64,000 nt of DNA. Origin: a marine gamma proteobacterium HTCC2143 (GTDB taxonomy: Bacteria > Pseudomonadota > Gammaproteobacteria > Pseudomonadales > Dasaniaceae). The notes under the pieces are model-generated. The model ran no database searches. It saw only the letters and a list, made by a program, of their open reading frames with translations, and had not been told where the DNA came from. Location of the stretch: the NCBI GenBank assembly GCA_000169075.1, contig AAVT01000001.1:186001-250000 (forward strand), given 5' to 3'. How positions within the stretch are numbered: position 1 is the first letter of the stretch; every line of letters starts with the position of its first letter. Shown here piece by piece: positions 18,567 through 30,076 of this stretch. Both the position numbers and the translations under genes were made by a program.

Positions 18567-18585
18567 TTGATTTATTTATCATCAA
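18567..18585. promoter_or_regulatory. Candidate LysR operator
   Basis: A dyad TTGAT (18567-18571), nine bases, ATCAA (18581-18585) lies between the divergent LysR and acetoacetyl-CoA synthetase genes. This is the usual position and approximate form (interrupted dyad with T and A ends) of a LysR recognition site. No binding evidence. Confidence 0.4.
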
Positions 18586-18631
18586 TAGGCAGGCTGGGTC
18601 AACAACTGTGACGACCAATGGATTAAAAATC

Positions 18632-20584
18632 ATGGCAACACCACTTTGGCGACCATCGGATCGTGCTATTGAACTCTCGAACCTGAGTCGATTCTGCCGC
18701 CAACTAAAAGACCAACTTGGCGTCGAATTGTCAGACTATGATGCACTACACCAATGGTCCGTCGAAAATTCAGAATCCTTTTGGCGGGAGGTCTGGACCT
18801 TCACCGATATCCGTTACTCTCGACTATTTGACGCTGTGCTCGAGGATGGCAAAAAATTCCCTGGGGCAAAATGGTTTCCCGGTGCCCGATTAAATTTTGC
18901 AGAAAATTTATTACGCAATCGCAGCAAGGCAATCGCCATTGTCTCAAGACTAGAAAACGGACAACGTCGAGAAATAAGCTATTCCAGTCTTTATCAACAG
19001 GTAGGGCAACTAGCAGCGGCAATGAGAAGTCGCGGAGTTGTCAGCGGCGACCGTGTCGCTGCATTTATGCCAAATGTCAGCGAAACCATCATCGGCATGT
19101 TAGCCGCAACAAGTATCGGCGCTATCTGGTCCTCTTGCTCGCCAGACTTTGGCATTAACGGTGTCATGGATCGCTTTGGACAGATTGAACCGAAAATCCT
19201 GATCGCATGCGACGGCTATTTTTATAATGGAAAGACCATCGACTGCCTACCTCGAGTGCAAGATATTTGTCGTAACATTAACAGCATTGAACATGTGCTT
19301 ATCGTACCGGTCACTTGTCAAAACACCTCGATTCACGACATTGCTGGCGCCACTTGGTATGACGATTTCCTACTCAAGGAAAACACGCCGGAGCTGATTT
19401 TCGAGCAACTCCCCTTCGATCATCCGCTCTATATCGTCTATTCCTCTGGAACAACAGGAGTACCCAAATGTATTGTCCACAGCGCAGGCGGGACCTTAAT
19501 CCAGCAATTGAAGGAACAGCAACTTCATGTGGATCTAAAATCCAGCGATACGCTTTTCTATTTCACGACCTGTGGATGGATGATGTGGAATTGGCTGGTT
19601 GCTGGCCTTGGGTCAGAAGCCACCCTGGTGCTGTTTGACGGATCGCCATTTTATCCAAAGGCCACATCACTTATCGATATCGCCGAAGAGGAACGTATTT
19701 CAGTTTTTGGAACCAGTGCAAAATATATTGCAGCACTGGAAAAAGCCCATGTCATTCCCCGTGAATCTCATAACCTGGAACATCTGAGAGCTATTCTTTC
19801 AACGGGATCGCCACTCTCTCATGAGAGCTTTCGTTACGTTTATCGGGATATAAAAAGTGACCTTTGTCTGTCGTCGATATCGGGAGGCACCGATATTCTT
19901 TCATGCTTTGTTCTTGGGAACCCATGCCTGCCCGTATGGGAAGGTGAAATCCAATGTGCAGGCCTGGGTATGGCGGTTGATATATGGAACGAAAAAGGCG
20001 GTTCAGTGCTTGAAGAAAAGGGCGAAATGGTTTGCACCAAGCCCTTCCCCAGCGCACCCATCTATTTTTGGAACGACGCTGACAACAAAAAATATCACAG
20101 TGCTTACTTTGACACCTTTCCAAATGTTTGGGCACACGGCGATTATGGTGAAATCACCCATCATCGGGGCATTATCATTCACGGACGTTCAGATGCGGTT
20201 CTCAACCCCGGCGGCGTTAGAATTGGTACAGCAGAAATTTACCGACAAGTTGAAAAGCTCGATGCCATCCTTGACAGTATTTGCATTGGTCAGCAGTGGG
20301 ACGATGATGTCAGAGTGGTACTGTTTGTAATACTGCGAGAGGGCATTAAACTCGACGAAACATTGGTGCAAAAAATACGCCGCACCATTCGAGATGAGAC
20401 TACGCCTCGGCATGTACCGGCGAAGATCATCGCTGTTGCGGATATTCCTCGAACCATTAGTGGTAAAATTGTTGAGCTTGCCGTCCGTAATATAGTCCAC
20501 AACCAAGCGGTTAAAAATACCGATGCACTTGCAAACCCTGAAGCACTAGCTCTGTACAAAAACCTAGCAGCACTTCAGTATTAG
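18632..20584 (+). CDS. Acetoacetyl-CoA synthetase
   Basis: ATP-dependent ligase of the ANL superfamily, 650 residues, converting acetoacetate plus CoA to acetoacetyl-CoA via an acyl-adenylate. The phosphate-binding motif YSSGTTGVPK lies at about residues 270-279, and the family signature of TTCGWMMWNWLVAGL follows. The catalytic Lys is in the C-terminal RTISGK segment. Length and architecture match acetoacetyl-CoA synthetase rather than acetyl-CoA synthetase. ATG 18632 is favoured over GTG 18608 because the alignment-like start is MATPLWRPSD. The divergent LysR regulator probably controls it. It lets the cell use ketone bodies arising from beta-oxidation. Confidence 0.9.
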   Translation: MATPLWRPSDRAIELSNLSRFCRQLKDQLGVELSDYDALHQWSVENSESFWREVWTFTDIRYSRLFDAVLEDGKKFPGAKWFPGARLNFAENLLRNRSKAIAIVSRLENGQRREISYSSLYQQVGQLAAAMRSRGVVSGDRVAAFMPNVSETIIGMLAATSIGAIWSSCSPDFGINGVMDRFGQIEPKILIACDGYFYNGKTIDCLPRVQDICRNINSIEHVLIVPVTCQNTSIHDIAGATWYDDFLLKENTPELIFEQLPFDHPLYIVYSSGTTGVPKCIVHSAGGTLIQQLKEQQLHVDLKSSDTLFYFTTCGWMMWNWLVAGLGSEATLVLFDGSPFYPKATSLIDIAEEERISVFGTSAKYIAALEKAHVIPRESHNLEHLRAILSTGSPLSHESFRYVYRDIKSDLCLSSISGGTDILSCFVLGNPCLPVWEGEIQCAGLGMAVDIWNEKGGSVLEEKGEMVCTKPFPSAPIYFWNDADNKKYHSAYFDTFPNVWAHGDYGEITHHRGIIIHGRSDAVLNPGGVRIGTAEIYRQVEKLDAILDSICIGQQWDDDVRVVLFVILREGIKLDETLVQKIRRTIRDETTPRHVPAKIIAVADIPRTISGKIVELAVRNIVHNQAVKNTDALANPEALALYKNLAALQY

Positions 20585-20618
20585 ACAACCCAGCAGTTCC
20601 GATCTCAAAAAACGGAAA

Positions 20619-21920
<1,302 letters not shown>

Positions 21921-21960
21921 CTAATATTAACGATTCGCCAAATAAATTTTTAAGCCAACT

Positions 21961-23157
21961 TTACGTTTTATCAACGAGCCAGCGGTTTTGTTTAAGTACC
22001 AGATGACGACGATATTGCTCGGCACCTTGCTGCCCCGGCAAAGCATTGATCACACACTCACCATTAGCTCGCAGCTGTTGAATAGTCTGCCACAGAGACA
22101 AACTGTCACTATCGCTGAGACCATAACTATCAGGGGCCAGAATGCTGTATACACTCTCATCTGAACTATTTTTGGGCAGATAACCCAATAACGCCTTAAG
22201 GTCGGTATTAAATCCGGTCGCAGGGCGAGCGCGTCCAAATACTTCGCCGATATCATCATAGCGGCCGCCATTGGCAATCGCCTGCCCGTGACCAGGAGCC
22301 AGAGCAGAAAATACTAATCCGGTATGATAGTGGTAGCCACGCAATTCAGTTAAATCAAAATAAATATTGACCGATGGCATCCGGCTGGTAATTTGATCGG
22401 CTACCAGCGACAAATCATCAATCACAGACAATACCTGCGCCGGCGCAGCCCCCAATAGAACTTTTGCCTTGTCGAGAATGGAGCGATCACCATTCAACGT
22501 ACTCAATGCCCTCATCATGTCGGCCAATTTTGAATCGCTAATGCCTTCTTGTATAGCCGATTCTATGTCACCCGAGGACTTGCGCTGCAAAGCGCTAAAT
22601 AATTTCTCCTCAGCATCTGCGGTTAATTCCGACTGTTCTATCAATGCGCGATAGATTCCAACATGCCCAAGATCCAGTGTGATTTGGTCAATGCCAGATA
22701 CCGTCAATGTTTCCAGCATCAAGCTAATGACTTCTATATCACTGTTCAGGCTACCATCGCCATAGAGCTCCGCGCCAATTTGAATAGGCGACCGTGATGC
22801 CATCAATGATTTAGGTTTGGTGTGCAACACACTGCCGGCATAACACAACCTGCTAGGTCCATCACCTCGCAGGCTATGCGCATCCATGCGAGCAGTTTGA
22901 GGAGTTATGTCAGCGCGAATACCCATCATGCGACCGCTTAACTGGTCAACCACTTTGAAGGTTTGAATATCTACATCGTGACCGAGGCCGACCAATAACG
23001 ATTCTGTATATTCTATCAGCGGTGGGATAACCAGCAAATAACCCCAGCTTTGATAAAGGTCCAGTAATTTTCGGCGCAAAGATTCAACTTGCCCAGCCTG
23101 TTCAGGCAGCAGCTCTTCAACACCATCAGGTAACAACCAACGATCAGCTATGGTCAT
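21961..23157 (-). CDS. hisZ: ATP phosphoribosyltransferase regulatory subunit
   Basis: HisZ is a histidyl-tRNA-synthetase-like protein without synthetase activity that pairs with the short form of HisG to make and regulate ATP phosphoribosyltransferase in histidine synthesis. At 398 residues it has the class II synthetase-like motifs: RWLLPDGVEELLP at the N-terminus, the motif 2-like region RADITPQTARMDAH, and later ANGGRYDDIGEVFGRARPATGF. The anticodon-binding domain of HisS is absent or reduced. Its place next to purA, away from other his genes, is the usual gammaproteobacterial arrangement and implies a short-form hisG elsewhere. Confidence 0.95.
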   Translation of the reverse strand: MTIADRWLLPDGVEELLPEQAGQVESLRRKLLDLYQSWGYLLVIPPLIEYTESLLVGLGHDVDIQTFKVVDQLSGRMMGIRADITPQTARMDAHSLRGDGPSRLCYAGSVLHTKPKSLMASRSPIQIGAELYGDGSLNSDIEVISLMLETLTVSGIDQITLDLGHVGIYRALIEQSELTADAEEKLFSALQRKSSGDIESAIQEGISDSKLADMMRALSTLNGDRSILDKAKVLLGAAPAQVLSVIDDLSLVADQITSRMPSVNIYFDLTELRGYHYHTGLVFSALAPGHGQAIANGGRYDDIGEVFGRARPATGFNTDLKALLGYLPKNSSDESVYSILAPDSYGLSDSDSLSLWQTIQQLRANGECVINALPGQQGAEQYRRHLVLKQNRWLVDKT

Positions 23158-23184
23158 GCGACATCCGAAATTGATCTACAAACA

Positions 23185-23373
23185 TTATCCGTTCACCAGA
23201 CAAAGCACACCAACTCCAATCAGCATACTCACCAAGCCCATGATTCGCATAGAACGATCATTCAGCTGCACTACATTTAACACCATTTTTCGCCAAGACC
23301 CTGGGCTTAAGAAAGGCAGCGCCCCCTCAATCACCAGTACCAGACACAACGCCACTACCAAGTCATGCCACAT
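23185..23373 (-). CDS. DUF2065 family small membrane protein (YjeT-like)
   Basis: Small protein of 62 residues with two hydrophobic helices (HDLVVALCLVLVIEGALPFL and MGLVSMLIGVGVLCLV) joined by a polar segment with PGSWRKMVL. This matches the YjeT/DUF2065 family that follows hflC and precedes purA in many gammaproteobacteria. It lies 148 bases after hflC and 27 before hisZ. Function is unknown; the conserved position suggests a role tied to the HflKC membrane complex. Confidence 0.85.
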   Translation of the reverse strand: MWHDLVVALCLVLVIEGALPFLSPGSWRKMVLNVVQLNDRSMRIMGLVSMLIGVGVLCLVNG

Positions 23374-23521
23374 ATATTGCCCCGCATGGTTAATAGCATT
23401 CGTTCAAATCAAGTACCACCAGCCACAAAAAAACCGCGCGATCTCAGTGACTCAGTATAAGAGTCGTGAAATTGCCCGGTTAGGGAATGATACCACAAAT
23501 CGGCGATTGTTAAGCCTTTAG

Positions 23522-24394
23522 TTAGCGCCCCGCCTTACTATCGTTAAGATATTTGAAAAAGTCACTTTGCGGGTCCACCAACATAATATCGCCCTTATTA
23601 CTAAAAGAAGAACGGTAAGCATTCAAACTGCGAACAAAGGCATAGAACTCCGCATCTTTACTAAATGCATTGGCGTAAGTAGCAGAGGCCTGCGCGTCAC
23701 CTTGGCCCCGTAACTGCTCAGACTCACTGTATGCGGTTGCTTCGATGATAGTTTTCTCTCGCTCCGCAGAAGAGCGAATTTTTTCCGCTTCTTCTTTTCC
23801 TTTCGAGCGCAGCTCCCGTGCTTCTTTTTCTCGCTCCGCTTTCATTCGGCGAAATACGGCATTACTTACTTCAGGCGGTAAATCGATGCGCTTAACTCGG
23901 ACATCGACTATCTCTACACCCAGAGATTCGCGCACCCTTTCATTCAAACCGTCCTTGATATCTTGCATTAGCTGATCACGCTCACCAGACACCACTTCGT
24001 TCAAAGTCCGACTACCAAACTCATTGCGCAGGCCATCATTGACCCTCTTTGCAAGCCGATTCATAGCCTGCGCTTCATTGCCGCCCGTCGCCTTGTAATA
24101 GGTGTCGACATCCGCTATTCGCCACTTTGCAAAGGAGTCAACGATCAGACGTTTCTTCTGTACCGTTAAAAAGCTTTCTGGATTAGCGTCCAGCGTTAAC
24201 ACGCGACCGTCAAACTTGCGAATATCATCTGCCAGCGGCAATTTAACGTGTAAACCAGGCCTCACATCCGACTCAATGAGCCGACCAAACCGCAACTTCA
24301 CCGCTCGCTCGGTCTCCTTCACAACATACAGACTGCTATCCGCGAGAATTATCGCCAGAAATAGCACAATTACAACAGGAATAATCTTATTCAT
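23522..24394 (-). CDS. hflC: HflC, modulator of FtsH protease
   Basis: SPFH/prohibitin-family inner-membrane protein of 290 residues that with HflK forms the large periplasmic cage around FtsH and restrains its proteolysis. One N-terminal transmembrane helix (VIVLFLAIILADSSLYVV) is followed by the SPFH domain (ERAVKLRFGRL) and a long charged, Glu/Arg-rich helix (residues about 185-240) before the C-terminal part. The start ATG overlaps the hflK stop by one base (TAATG), a sign of translational coupling. Confidence 0.96.
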   Translation of the reverse strand: MNKIIPVVIVLFLAIILADSSLYVVKETERAVKLRFGRLIESDVRPGLHVKLPLADDIRKFDGRVLTLDANPESFLTVQKKRLIVDSFAKWRIADVDTYYKATGGNEAQAMNRLAKRVNDGLRNEFGSRTLNEVVSGERDQLMQDIKDGLNERVRESLGVEIVDVRVKRIDLPPEVSNAVFRRMKAEREKEARELRSKGKEEAEKIRSSAEREKTIIEATAYSESEQLRGQGDAQASATYANAFSKDAEFYAFVRSLNAYRSSFSNKGDIMLVDPQSDFFKYLNDSKAGR

Positions 24395-25542
24395 TAGCGT
24401 GTCTCCCTGCGGCGAGTTGTCGCCTGATCACTGCGTAACTTTTTAATAACTTCGTCGGCAATATCGCTTATGTTGACATCAGCACCCGACACGCTTCCCG
24501 ACACTTCATTACGTTGACCCATCAGCTTATCGAGCGGCAGATACAACATATTGTTACCACCTTCCACGTCGACCAAAACCTTAGAGCTCCGACTCATAAC
24601 TTCTTCGACGGTATCCAAGTAAAGGCGCTCTCTCGTCACTTCGGGTGCTTTCTGATACTCACCCAGAAGATTTTCAAAGCGCATAGCTTCACCGGTCGCT
24701 TCTACAATTACTTTCGCCTTATACCCATTGGCCTCTTCAATAATCCTCTGCGCTTTACCACGCGCCTCGGGAATAATGCCATTAGAATAAGCTTGTGCCT
24801 CATTGATCAACCGCTCCTGATCTTCCCTGGCCTTGATGACATCATCATAAGCGTCTTTGACTTCGGAGGGCGGTTTAGCTTCAGAAATATTGATTTTTAC
24901 CACCTGAATGCCCGTTTGATAATTGTCCAAATAGGTCTGCAGTCGAACCTGCACATCGACGCCAATCTTCTCACGACCAATCGAAACAACATCATCTAAT
25001 TTGCTGCTACCAACTACGTGCCGAAGAGCACTATCACTCGCCTGCTGCAGACTAAGTTCAGGGTTCTTGACGTTCAACACAAAGGCTTTGGGATCTGCAA
25101 TGTTGTATTGCACCGTCAATGGTAGCTCAACAATATTTTCATCTTTCGTCAACATTAAGCCGCGCGAAGGGTACTGCCGCTCTTCGGTAACGTTAACGAT
25201 GACTTTGTTATCTACCATAGGCGGGTTCCAATGCAGACCAGGGCCATAAGTCTGATAATATTTACCAAACCTCATCACAACGGCACGATCTTTCTCATCA
25301 ACCTGATAGATACCCATAGCACCCCAAATAGCAGCGATAATAAGTAATACAAGTACAATGACGCTGCCGCTCAGTTCGGGGGCGCCAGAACCGCTTCCGC
25401 CTTTGGAACCTCCACCGCCAAATAGTCCGGCCAGCTTTTCCTGCAGCTTCTTGTAGGCTTCATCTAAATCTGGTGGGCCGCCGTCCTTGTTAGAATTCCA
25501 AGGATCTTTGTCGTTACCACCACCCGGTTCATTCCAGGCCAT
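24394..25542 (-). CDS. hflK: HflK, modulator of FtsH protease
   Basis: Partner of HflC in the FtsH-associated membrane complex, 382 residues. A Gly/Asp/Lys-rich N-terminal tail (residues 1-55, including FGGGGSKGGSGSG) precedes a single transmembrane helix (VIVLVLLIIAAIWGAMGIY) and the SPFH domain starting VDEKDRAVVMRFGKYYQT. A charged helical region follows (EDQERLINEAQAYSNG). It lies about 100 bases downstream of hflX and overlaps hflC by one base, in the conserved hfq-hflX-hflK-hflC order. Confidence 0.96.
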   Translation of the reverse strand: MAWNEPGGGNDKDPWNSNKDGGPPDLDEAYKKLQEKLAGLFGGGGSKGGSGSGAPELSGSVIVLVLLIIAAIWGAMGIYQVDEKDRAVVMRFGKYYQTYGPGLHWNPPMVDNKVIVNVTEERQYPSRGLMLTKDENIVELPLTVQYNIADPKAFVLNVKNPELSLQQASDSALRHVVGSSKLDDVVSIGREKIGVDVQVRLQTYLDNYQTGIQVVKINISEAKPPSEVKDAYDDVIKAREDQERLINEAQAYSNGIIPEARGKAQRIIEEANGYKAKVIVEATGEAMRFENLLGEYQKAPEVTRERLYLDTVEEVMSRSSKVLVDVEGGNNMLYLPLDKLMGQRNEVSGSVSGADVNISDIADEVIKKLRSDQATTRRRETR

Positions 25543-25640
25543 CGCTATCTCCTATTTGCCAACGCAATTTGCGTGGCTTTGCTGATTGATTACCGCATAG
25601 TGCAGTATTTAAAGTCATCTTTTGGGCAGTCTATCAAATT

Positions 25641-26942
25641 TCAGCTTACTGCGCCCATCTCTGCCAAAACTGTTTGAGGATCCAATTCCTCAGCACTGAG
25701 AAGTCGGCAAAAGTCCTGTTTAGGCAATCGTATTTCTATGTCACTCAAACCCTGCTCAGTATACCGCTCTGAAACGACAACATTCTGCTGATAAAAGGCG
25801 GCGCGCAGACGCCCCTGTCCCACATCAAGGGTCAACCGGCCATGAATAATATCTTCTCCCAGCCATTCCGCCAAACACTGCTCTATTAAATCGAGCCCGG
25901 ATCCATTTTGAGCAGAGACCCATACGCGCCTCGCAATACCGTCTTTGTCTCGATCTATACGAGGCTTTGAATCTACTAGGTCAATTTTATTATAAATCTC
26001 AAGCCGCGGTATCGCATCGGCCCCGATTTCATTAAGCACCACTTCAACCTGAGCGATATTGTCTTCGCGCTCTTCATCAGCGCAGTCAATAACATGGATC
26101 AGCAGATCTGATTGCGCAGCTTCCTCAAGTGTTGCTCTAAAGGCTTCTACCAATTTATGCGGCAAATGACGAATAAATCCGACGGTGTCAGCCAGCACAA
26201 TCGGACCAAAATCCGGTATTGAAACGCGTCGGAGTGTTGGATCAAGTGTGGCGAAAAGCTGGTCTGCCACATACACATTTGCCTGTGTCAATGTATTAAA
26301 CAGCGTTGACTTTCCAGCATTGGTATAGCCCACCAGCGATACTGTGGGGATATCCGCTCGGCTTCTAGCCCTGCGGCCCTGATCTCGCTGCTTGCGGACC
26401 TTATCCAATCGCTTGCTGATAGCCTTAATTCGCGCCCGCAATAATCGACGGTCAGACTCTAACTGAGTCTCTCCCGGACCGCGTAATCCGATACCACCTT
26501 TCTGACGCTCAAGATGCGTCCAGCCACGCACAAGGCGTGTAGACATATGCTGCAACTGGGCCAATTCTACTTGGAGTTTACCCTCATGAGTACGGGCACG
26601 TTGCGCAAAAATATCGAGTATTAGGCCAGTCCGGTCTAATACTCGGCACTTAAGTTCACTTTCGAGATTTCGCTCCTGACTTGGAGAAAGGGCGTGATTG
26701 AACAATACAACCTCCGCCTTCTGCTGTTCTACTTGCGTGCGGATTTCTTCCACCTTACCAGAACCAACAAAAAATCGAGGACTAGGGGACGAGCGCTGAC
26801 CGCCAATAAAAGCGACCGGATCACCTCCGGCAGATAATACCAGCTCCTCAAATTCTCGAGGATCTTCACGCTCTATTTCGTGATGAAAGTCCATGTGAAC
26901 CAGAACAGCGCGCTCACCAGAATCTGGGCGTTCAAACAGCAA
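25641..26942 (-). CDS. hflX: GTPase HflX
   Basis: Ribosome-associated GTPase of 433 residues that splits or rescues 70S ribosomes after stress. The N-terminal HflX domain contains the glycine-rich segment KGGIGLRGPGETQLE (about residues 148-162). The G domain follows, with G1 GYTNAGKST (205-213), G3 DTVGFIRHLP and G4 NKIDL. The C-terminal domain is short. It begins 17 bases after hfq and is probably co-transcribed with it, as in E. coli. Confidence 0.97.
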   Translation of the reverse strand: MLFERPDSGERAVLVHMDFHHEIEREDPREFEELVLSAGGDPVAFIGGQRSSPSPRFFVGSGKVEEIRTQVEQQKAEVVLFNHALSPSQERNLESELKCRVLDRTGLILDIFAQRARTHEGKLQVELAQLQHMSTRLVRGWTHLERQKGGIGLRGPGETQLESDRRLLRARIKAISKRLDKVRKQRDQGRRARSRADIPTVSLVGYTNAGKSTLFNTLTQANVYVADQLFATLDPTLRRVSIPDFGPIVLADTVGFIRHLPHKLVEAFRATLEEAAQSDLLIHVIDCADEEREDNIAQVEVVLNEIGADAIPRLEIYNKIDLVDSKPRIDRDKDGIARRVWVSAQNGSGLDLIEQCLAEWLGEDIIHGRLTLDVGQGRLRAAFYQQNVVVSERYTEQGLSDIEIRLPKQDFCRLLSAEELDPQTVLAEMGAVS

Positions 26943-26959
26943 TGACTAACCTCAATGGC

Positions 26960-27205
26960 TTAGCTTTCGACTTCGCCGTCTTGATCTGGCATTGGCATGC
27001 GAACAACACGTGAAGGTACGACGGTCGAAATAGCATGCTTGTAGACCATTTGACTGACGGTATTTTTTAGCAGCACAACAAACTGGTCAAAAGACTCAAT
27101 TTGGCCTTGCAACTTTATGCCGTTAACCAGATAAATTGATACAGGAACCCGTTCTTTGCGTAAAACGTTCAAATAAGGGTCTTGTAAAGTATGCCCTTTT
27201 GACAT
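26960..27205 (-). CDS. hfq: RNA chaperone Hfq
   Basis: Sm-like hexameric RNA chaperone that pairs small RNAs with mRNAs, 81 residues. The Sm1 region ([19 protein letters not shown]) includes Gln8, and the Sm2 motif YKHAIST has Tyr55, Lys56 and His57 that bind uridine-rich 3' ends. The acidic C-terminal tail is short (PDQDGEVES), as in Pseudomonas rather than enterobacteria. An AGGAGAG ribosome-binding site precedes the ATG. A 185-base gap to miaA could hold its own promoter. Confidence 0.98.
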   Translation of the reverse strand: MSKGHTLQDPYLNVLRKERVPVSIYLVNGIKLQGQIESFDQFVVLLKNTVSQMVYKHAISTVVPSRVVRMPMPDQDGEVES

Positions 27206-27390
27206 GACAACTCTCCTTTAGTAAGCCCAAATGGGGCTTTAGAATAATAAACAAATGAGACCTAACAAAAACTCAACTACCTTTCCGAATAACCGGCCGC
27301 TGGCGGTTGCAAACTGCACAAGTTAAACACCTCCAATAAGAACAGCGCCTTTCCTTGCCACTGTCAGGTATCGCGCGGCGGCATTATACC

Positions 27391-28422
27391 TCAATTCGTT
27401 GATTTAGGGGTAAAGCGCTGAAGAAAATGCAGCGCGAGCTCCCGCGGGGCCAAACCACCGAACGCGTTTTCTGTGCTGGAATCCAACAAACCGTTCTCGA
27501 GGGTGTATAACCAATGGACATCTTTCCAACCATTCAGCCATGTGAATTGGCGCTTAGCCAATTGCCGCGTGGCTATAATTCCCCGTTCGATCATTTCTTC
27601 ATGACCCAATTCTCCGGCCAGGTACTGCCAAACCTGCCGGTAACCCACCGCTCTCATCGACGGTAAATCTTCATGCAGACTATATTCTGCCCTCAATGAT
27701 ATGACCTCATCGATGAACTCATGTTCAATCATACTGTGAAATCTTTTCTCGATACGCCGATGCAACACCTTTCGATCGGCAGGCGCGATAGCCAGCTGAA
27801 CCACATCATAAGGACAGTCATCACTGCTCGATTGTTTGCCCTCTTGCTGTCGCCGGTGAAATTCAGTTAACGTTGTCCCGGACGATCTATAAACAGCGAG
27901 GGCCCTCTCAATTCTTTGCGAGTGATTAGGATGAATTCTCGCCGCTGACTCACAGTCAACCAAAGCGAGCTGACTGTGTAAAAAAGGCCAGCCAAATTCG
28001 AGCGCCTCTCGCTCTATTTGTCGACGTATTTCAGGCTCAACTGCCGGCGTTTTAGCAATACCCTCCAGCAAAGCTTTGAAGTACAGCATGGTGCCGCCAA
28101 CCAGCAAAGGAATATTTCCTCTAGCACTTATTTCAGCCATTGCCACAAGGGCATCGGTCCGAAATTCGCCAGCTGAATAGGTATCCTCTGGACTTCGAAT
28201 ATTAATCAAATGATGAGGAGCTACCGATAATTCGGCCGCTGAAGGCTTAGCACTACCGATATTCATACCACGATAAATCAATGCCGAATCAACGCTAATA
28301 ATTTCGCAGGGAAGATGCTGACATAACTGTATAGCTAAATCTGTTTTGCCTGAAGCCGTAGGTCCCATTATGAAAATAGCGGGCGGCAAGGAAACATCAC
28401 TCACTCGAAAATCCAGCGACAT
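27391..28422 (-). CDS. miaA: tRNA dimethylallyltransferase
   Basis: Transfers a dimethylallyl group to A37 of tRNAs reading UNN codons, including tRNA-Trp; 343 residues from the chosen start. The P-loop [11 protein letters not shown] lies near the N-terminus, followed by the substrate region [19 protein letters not shown] and [16 protein letters not shown] 28422 overlaps the upstream cyclase gene by 26 bases; a GTG at 28404 is an alternative that aligns more closely with E. coli MiaA. In E. coli miaA follows mutL directly, but here a cyclase gene intervenes. MiaA-modified tRNA-Trp matters for trp attenuation in other bacteria, relevant to the trp leader in this window. Confidence 0.96.
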   Translation of the reverse strand: MSLDFRVSDVSLPPAIFIMGPTASGKTDLAIQLCQHLPCEIISVDSALIYRGMNIGSAKPSAAELSVAPHHLINIRSPEDTYSAGEFRTDALVAMAEISARGNIPLLVGGTMLYFKALLEGIAKTPAVEPEIRRQIEREALEFGWPFLHSQLALVDCESAARIHPNHSQRIERALAVYRSSGTTLTEFHRRQQEGKQSSSDDCPYDVVQLAIAPADRKVLHRRIEKRFHSMIEHEFIDEVISLRAEYSLHEDLPSMRAVGYRQVWQYLAGELGHEEMIERGIIATRQLAKRQFTWLNGWKDVHWLYTLENGLLDSSTENAFGGLAPRELALHFLQRFTPKSTN

Positions 28423-30076
28423 CGAGACCGAAATCCGAAGCAACCACCTGATTTCTGCCATTATTTTTAGCATGATATAACGCCTGATCGGCGCGACGGA
28501 TGGTTGCCTCTCCTTTATCTTCTGACAGCCACTCTGTAACACCCGCTGATGCAGTTATCGTAACCAGGCGGCCGTTTTGCAAGCGAACATTATTGTCGCC
28601 GATGTGCTGGCATAGTCGCCGGGCATAAACCGTCGCTTCGACCAGCGACGTATTCGGCAACAAAAGAATGAATTCTTCACCACCGAAGCGTCCACAAAAA
28701 TCTGTCTCTCGCGTATCTTTTAGCAACAAATCTGCAACCGATACTAACACTCTGTCTCCTGACTCATGACCATACTGGTCATTCACTTTTTTAAACAAGT
28801 CTAAATCTATTAATATTACGCTAAAAACATCTCCATAGCGTTGTGCTCGCATCAACTCGTCGGCATAGCGCGTCGAAAAACCGCGCCGATTTAACAAATT
28901 TGTTAAGGGGTCAGTATATGCTAGCGTTTCCAGTTTTTCCTCAACCAACTTCCGCTCTCTAATCTCGCTCTGTAATCGCCGGTTAAATATGGCCAGAAGT
29001 CCCGATACAGCTAACAATACGATAACAAACGTGAGGATAAAAACTATCGCTGAGCGCACCTCACTAGATAACCCTGTATCACTTTCAAAGATTAATCCGT
29101 CCAAATTATCAAGGTTATCGACGATATCGAGATCGAGAAATACCTTTGCCATCAACTCTATTCTGATAGGGTTGATGTACCCAATTTCACTAAAATGTGG
29201 CATCATAAGACCTCGGACCGACAGTGCCTCAAAACGCAAATGGTCAATTGATTTCTCGCTGTTATACTCTTTTTTAATCAACTGAATTATTTCTTCAGGG
29301 TAAGCTAACGCATACTTCCAGCCTTTCAATGTTGCCTGCCGAAACCGTTCAACTCGCTCTGGAGATTTTCTCGCAACGTCTTCTCGAGTGAATAAGATGT
29401 CTGAGTAGAAATCAATATTGTAGTCTCGGGGGTTTATTACATTGTACAAAACACCCTGTTTTTCCAGCTCGAAAGGTTCATTCGTTAGGTAACTATGAAA
29501 GGCATCGACCTTGCTATCGACTAGATCCTGTATCTGAAAAGAACTGGCAACTAACTCAACCTCATCGAGCTGAATACCTTCCTGATGAAGCATCGCGATG
29601 AGGCTTACATCACTATGCTCGCCCAACGACATTACCCGCCTGCCAATTAGATCTTGGGGACTTTTAATGCCCGATGATGCCAGTGAAATTAGAACTGAAG
29701 GTGAGTGCTGAAAAATCGCTGCCAAAGCAACCAGAGCCTCTCCCTGCAACCGAGAAAGCAGTATCTGACCATTACTTGAGCCGAACTGGGCTCTGCCAGC
29801 CAACACTTCTTTTACTGGCATAAGCTCCGTGGATCCAGCGACTAGTGTAACGTCAAATCCAGCCTCTTCGTAAAAACCTTTTTCCTTGGCGGCATAATAT
29901 CCGGCATATTGAAATTGATGATACCAACGCAGCTGGACTCGAATAGGCTCCAAGGCGGCACTGCTCAACTGACCTGCCTGCGCGACAACAATCGCAGGAT
30001 AGAAAAGCAGACCAAGAAAAAAACAATATCGAAACAGAGTCGCCAGCTTCCGGTAATTTGATAGCTTTTTGATCAT
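28397..30076 (-). CDS. NMT1/THI5-like periplasmic sensor diguanylate cyclase
   Basis: Membrane sensor making cyclic di-GMP, about 559 residues from ATG 30076 (AGGA eight bases before it; ATG 30085 and the longer 30139 frame are alternatives). Domains, in the 580-residue numbering of the 30139 frame: signal sequence (about 34-55, ending VVAQA), a type 2 periplasmic-binding domain of the NMT1/THI5/SsuA group (65-340; [14 protein letters not shown] near its start), one transmembrane helix (363-384), then a GGDEF domain with GGEEF at 486-490 and an RETD inhibitory site at 477-480. The cyclase therefore looks active and product-inhibited. It sits between mutL and miaA, overlapping miaA, where most relatives have no gene. 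The ligand is unknown; pyrimidine thiamine precursors or sulfonates are family possibilities. Confidence 0.92.
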   Translation of the reverse strand: MIKKLSNYRKLATLFRYCFFLGLLFYPAIVVAQAGQLSSAALEPIRVQLRWYHQFQYAGYYAAKEKGFYEEAGFDVTLVAGSTELMPVKEVLAGRAQFGSSNGQILLSRLQGEALVALAAIFQHSPSVLISLASSGIKSPQDLIGRRVMSLGEHSDVSLIAMLHQEGIQLDEVELVASSFQIQDLVDSKVDAFHSYLTNEPFELEKQGVLYNVINPRDYNIDFYSDILFTREDVARKSPERVERFRQATLKGWKYALAYPEEIIQLIKKEYNSEKSIDHLRFEALSVRGLMMPHFSEIGYINPIRIELMAKVFLDLDIVDNLDNLDGLIFESDTGLSSEVRSAIVFILTFVIVLLAVSGLLAIFNRRLQSEIRERKLVEEKLETLAYTDPLTNLLNRRGFSTRYADELMRAQRYGDVFSVILIDLDLFKKVNDQYGHESGDRVLVSVADLLLKDTRETDFCGRFGGEEFILLLPNTSLVEATVYARRLCQHIGDNNVRLQNGRLVTITASAGVTEWLSEDKGEATIRRADQALYHAKNNGRNQVVASDFGLDVAGFSSE

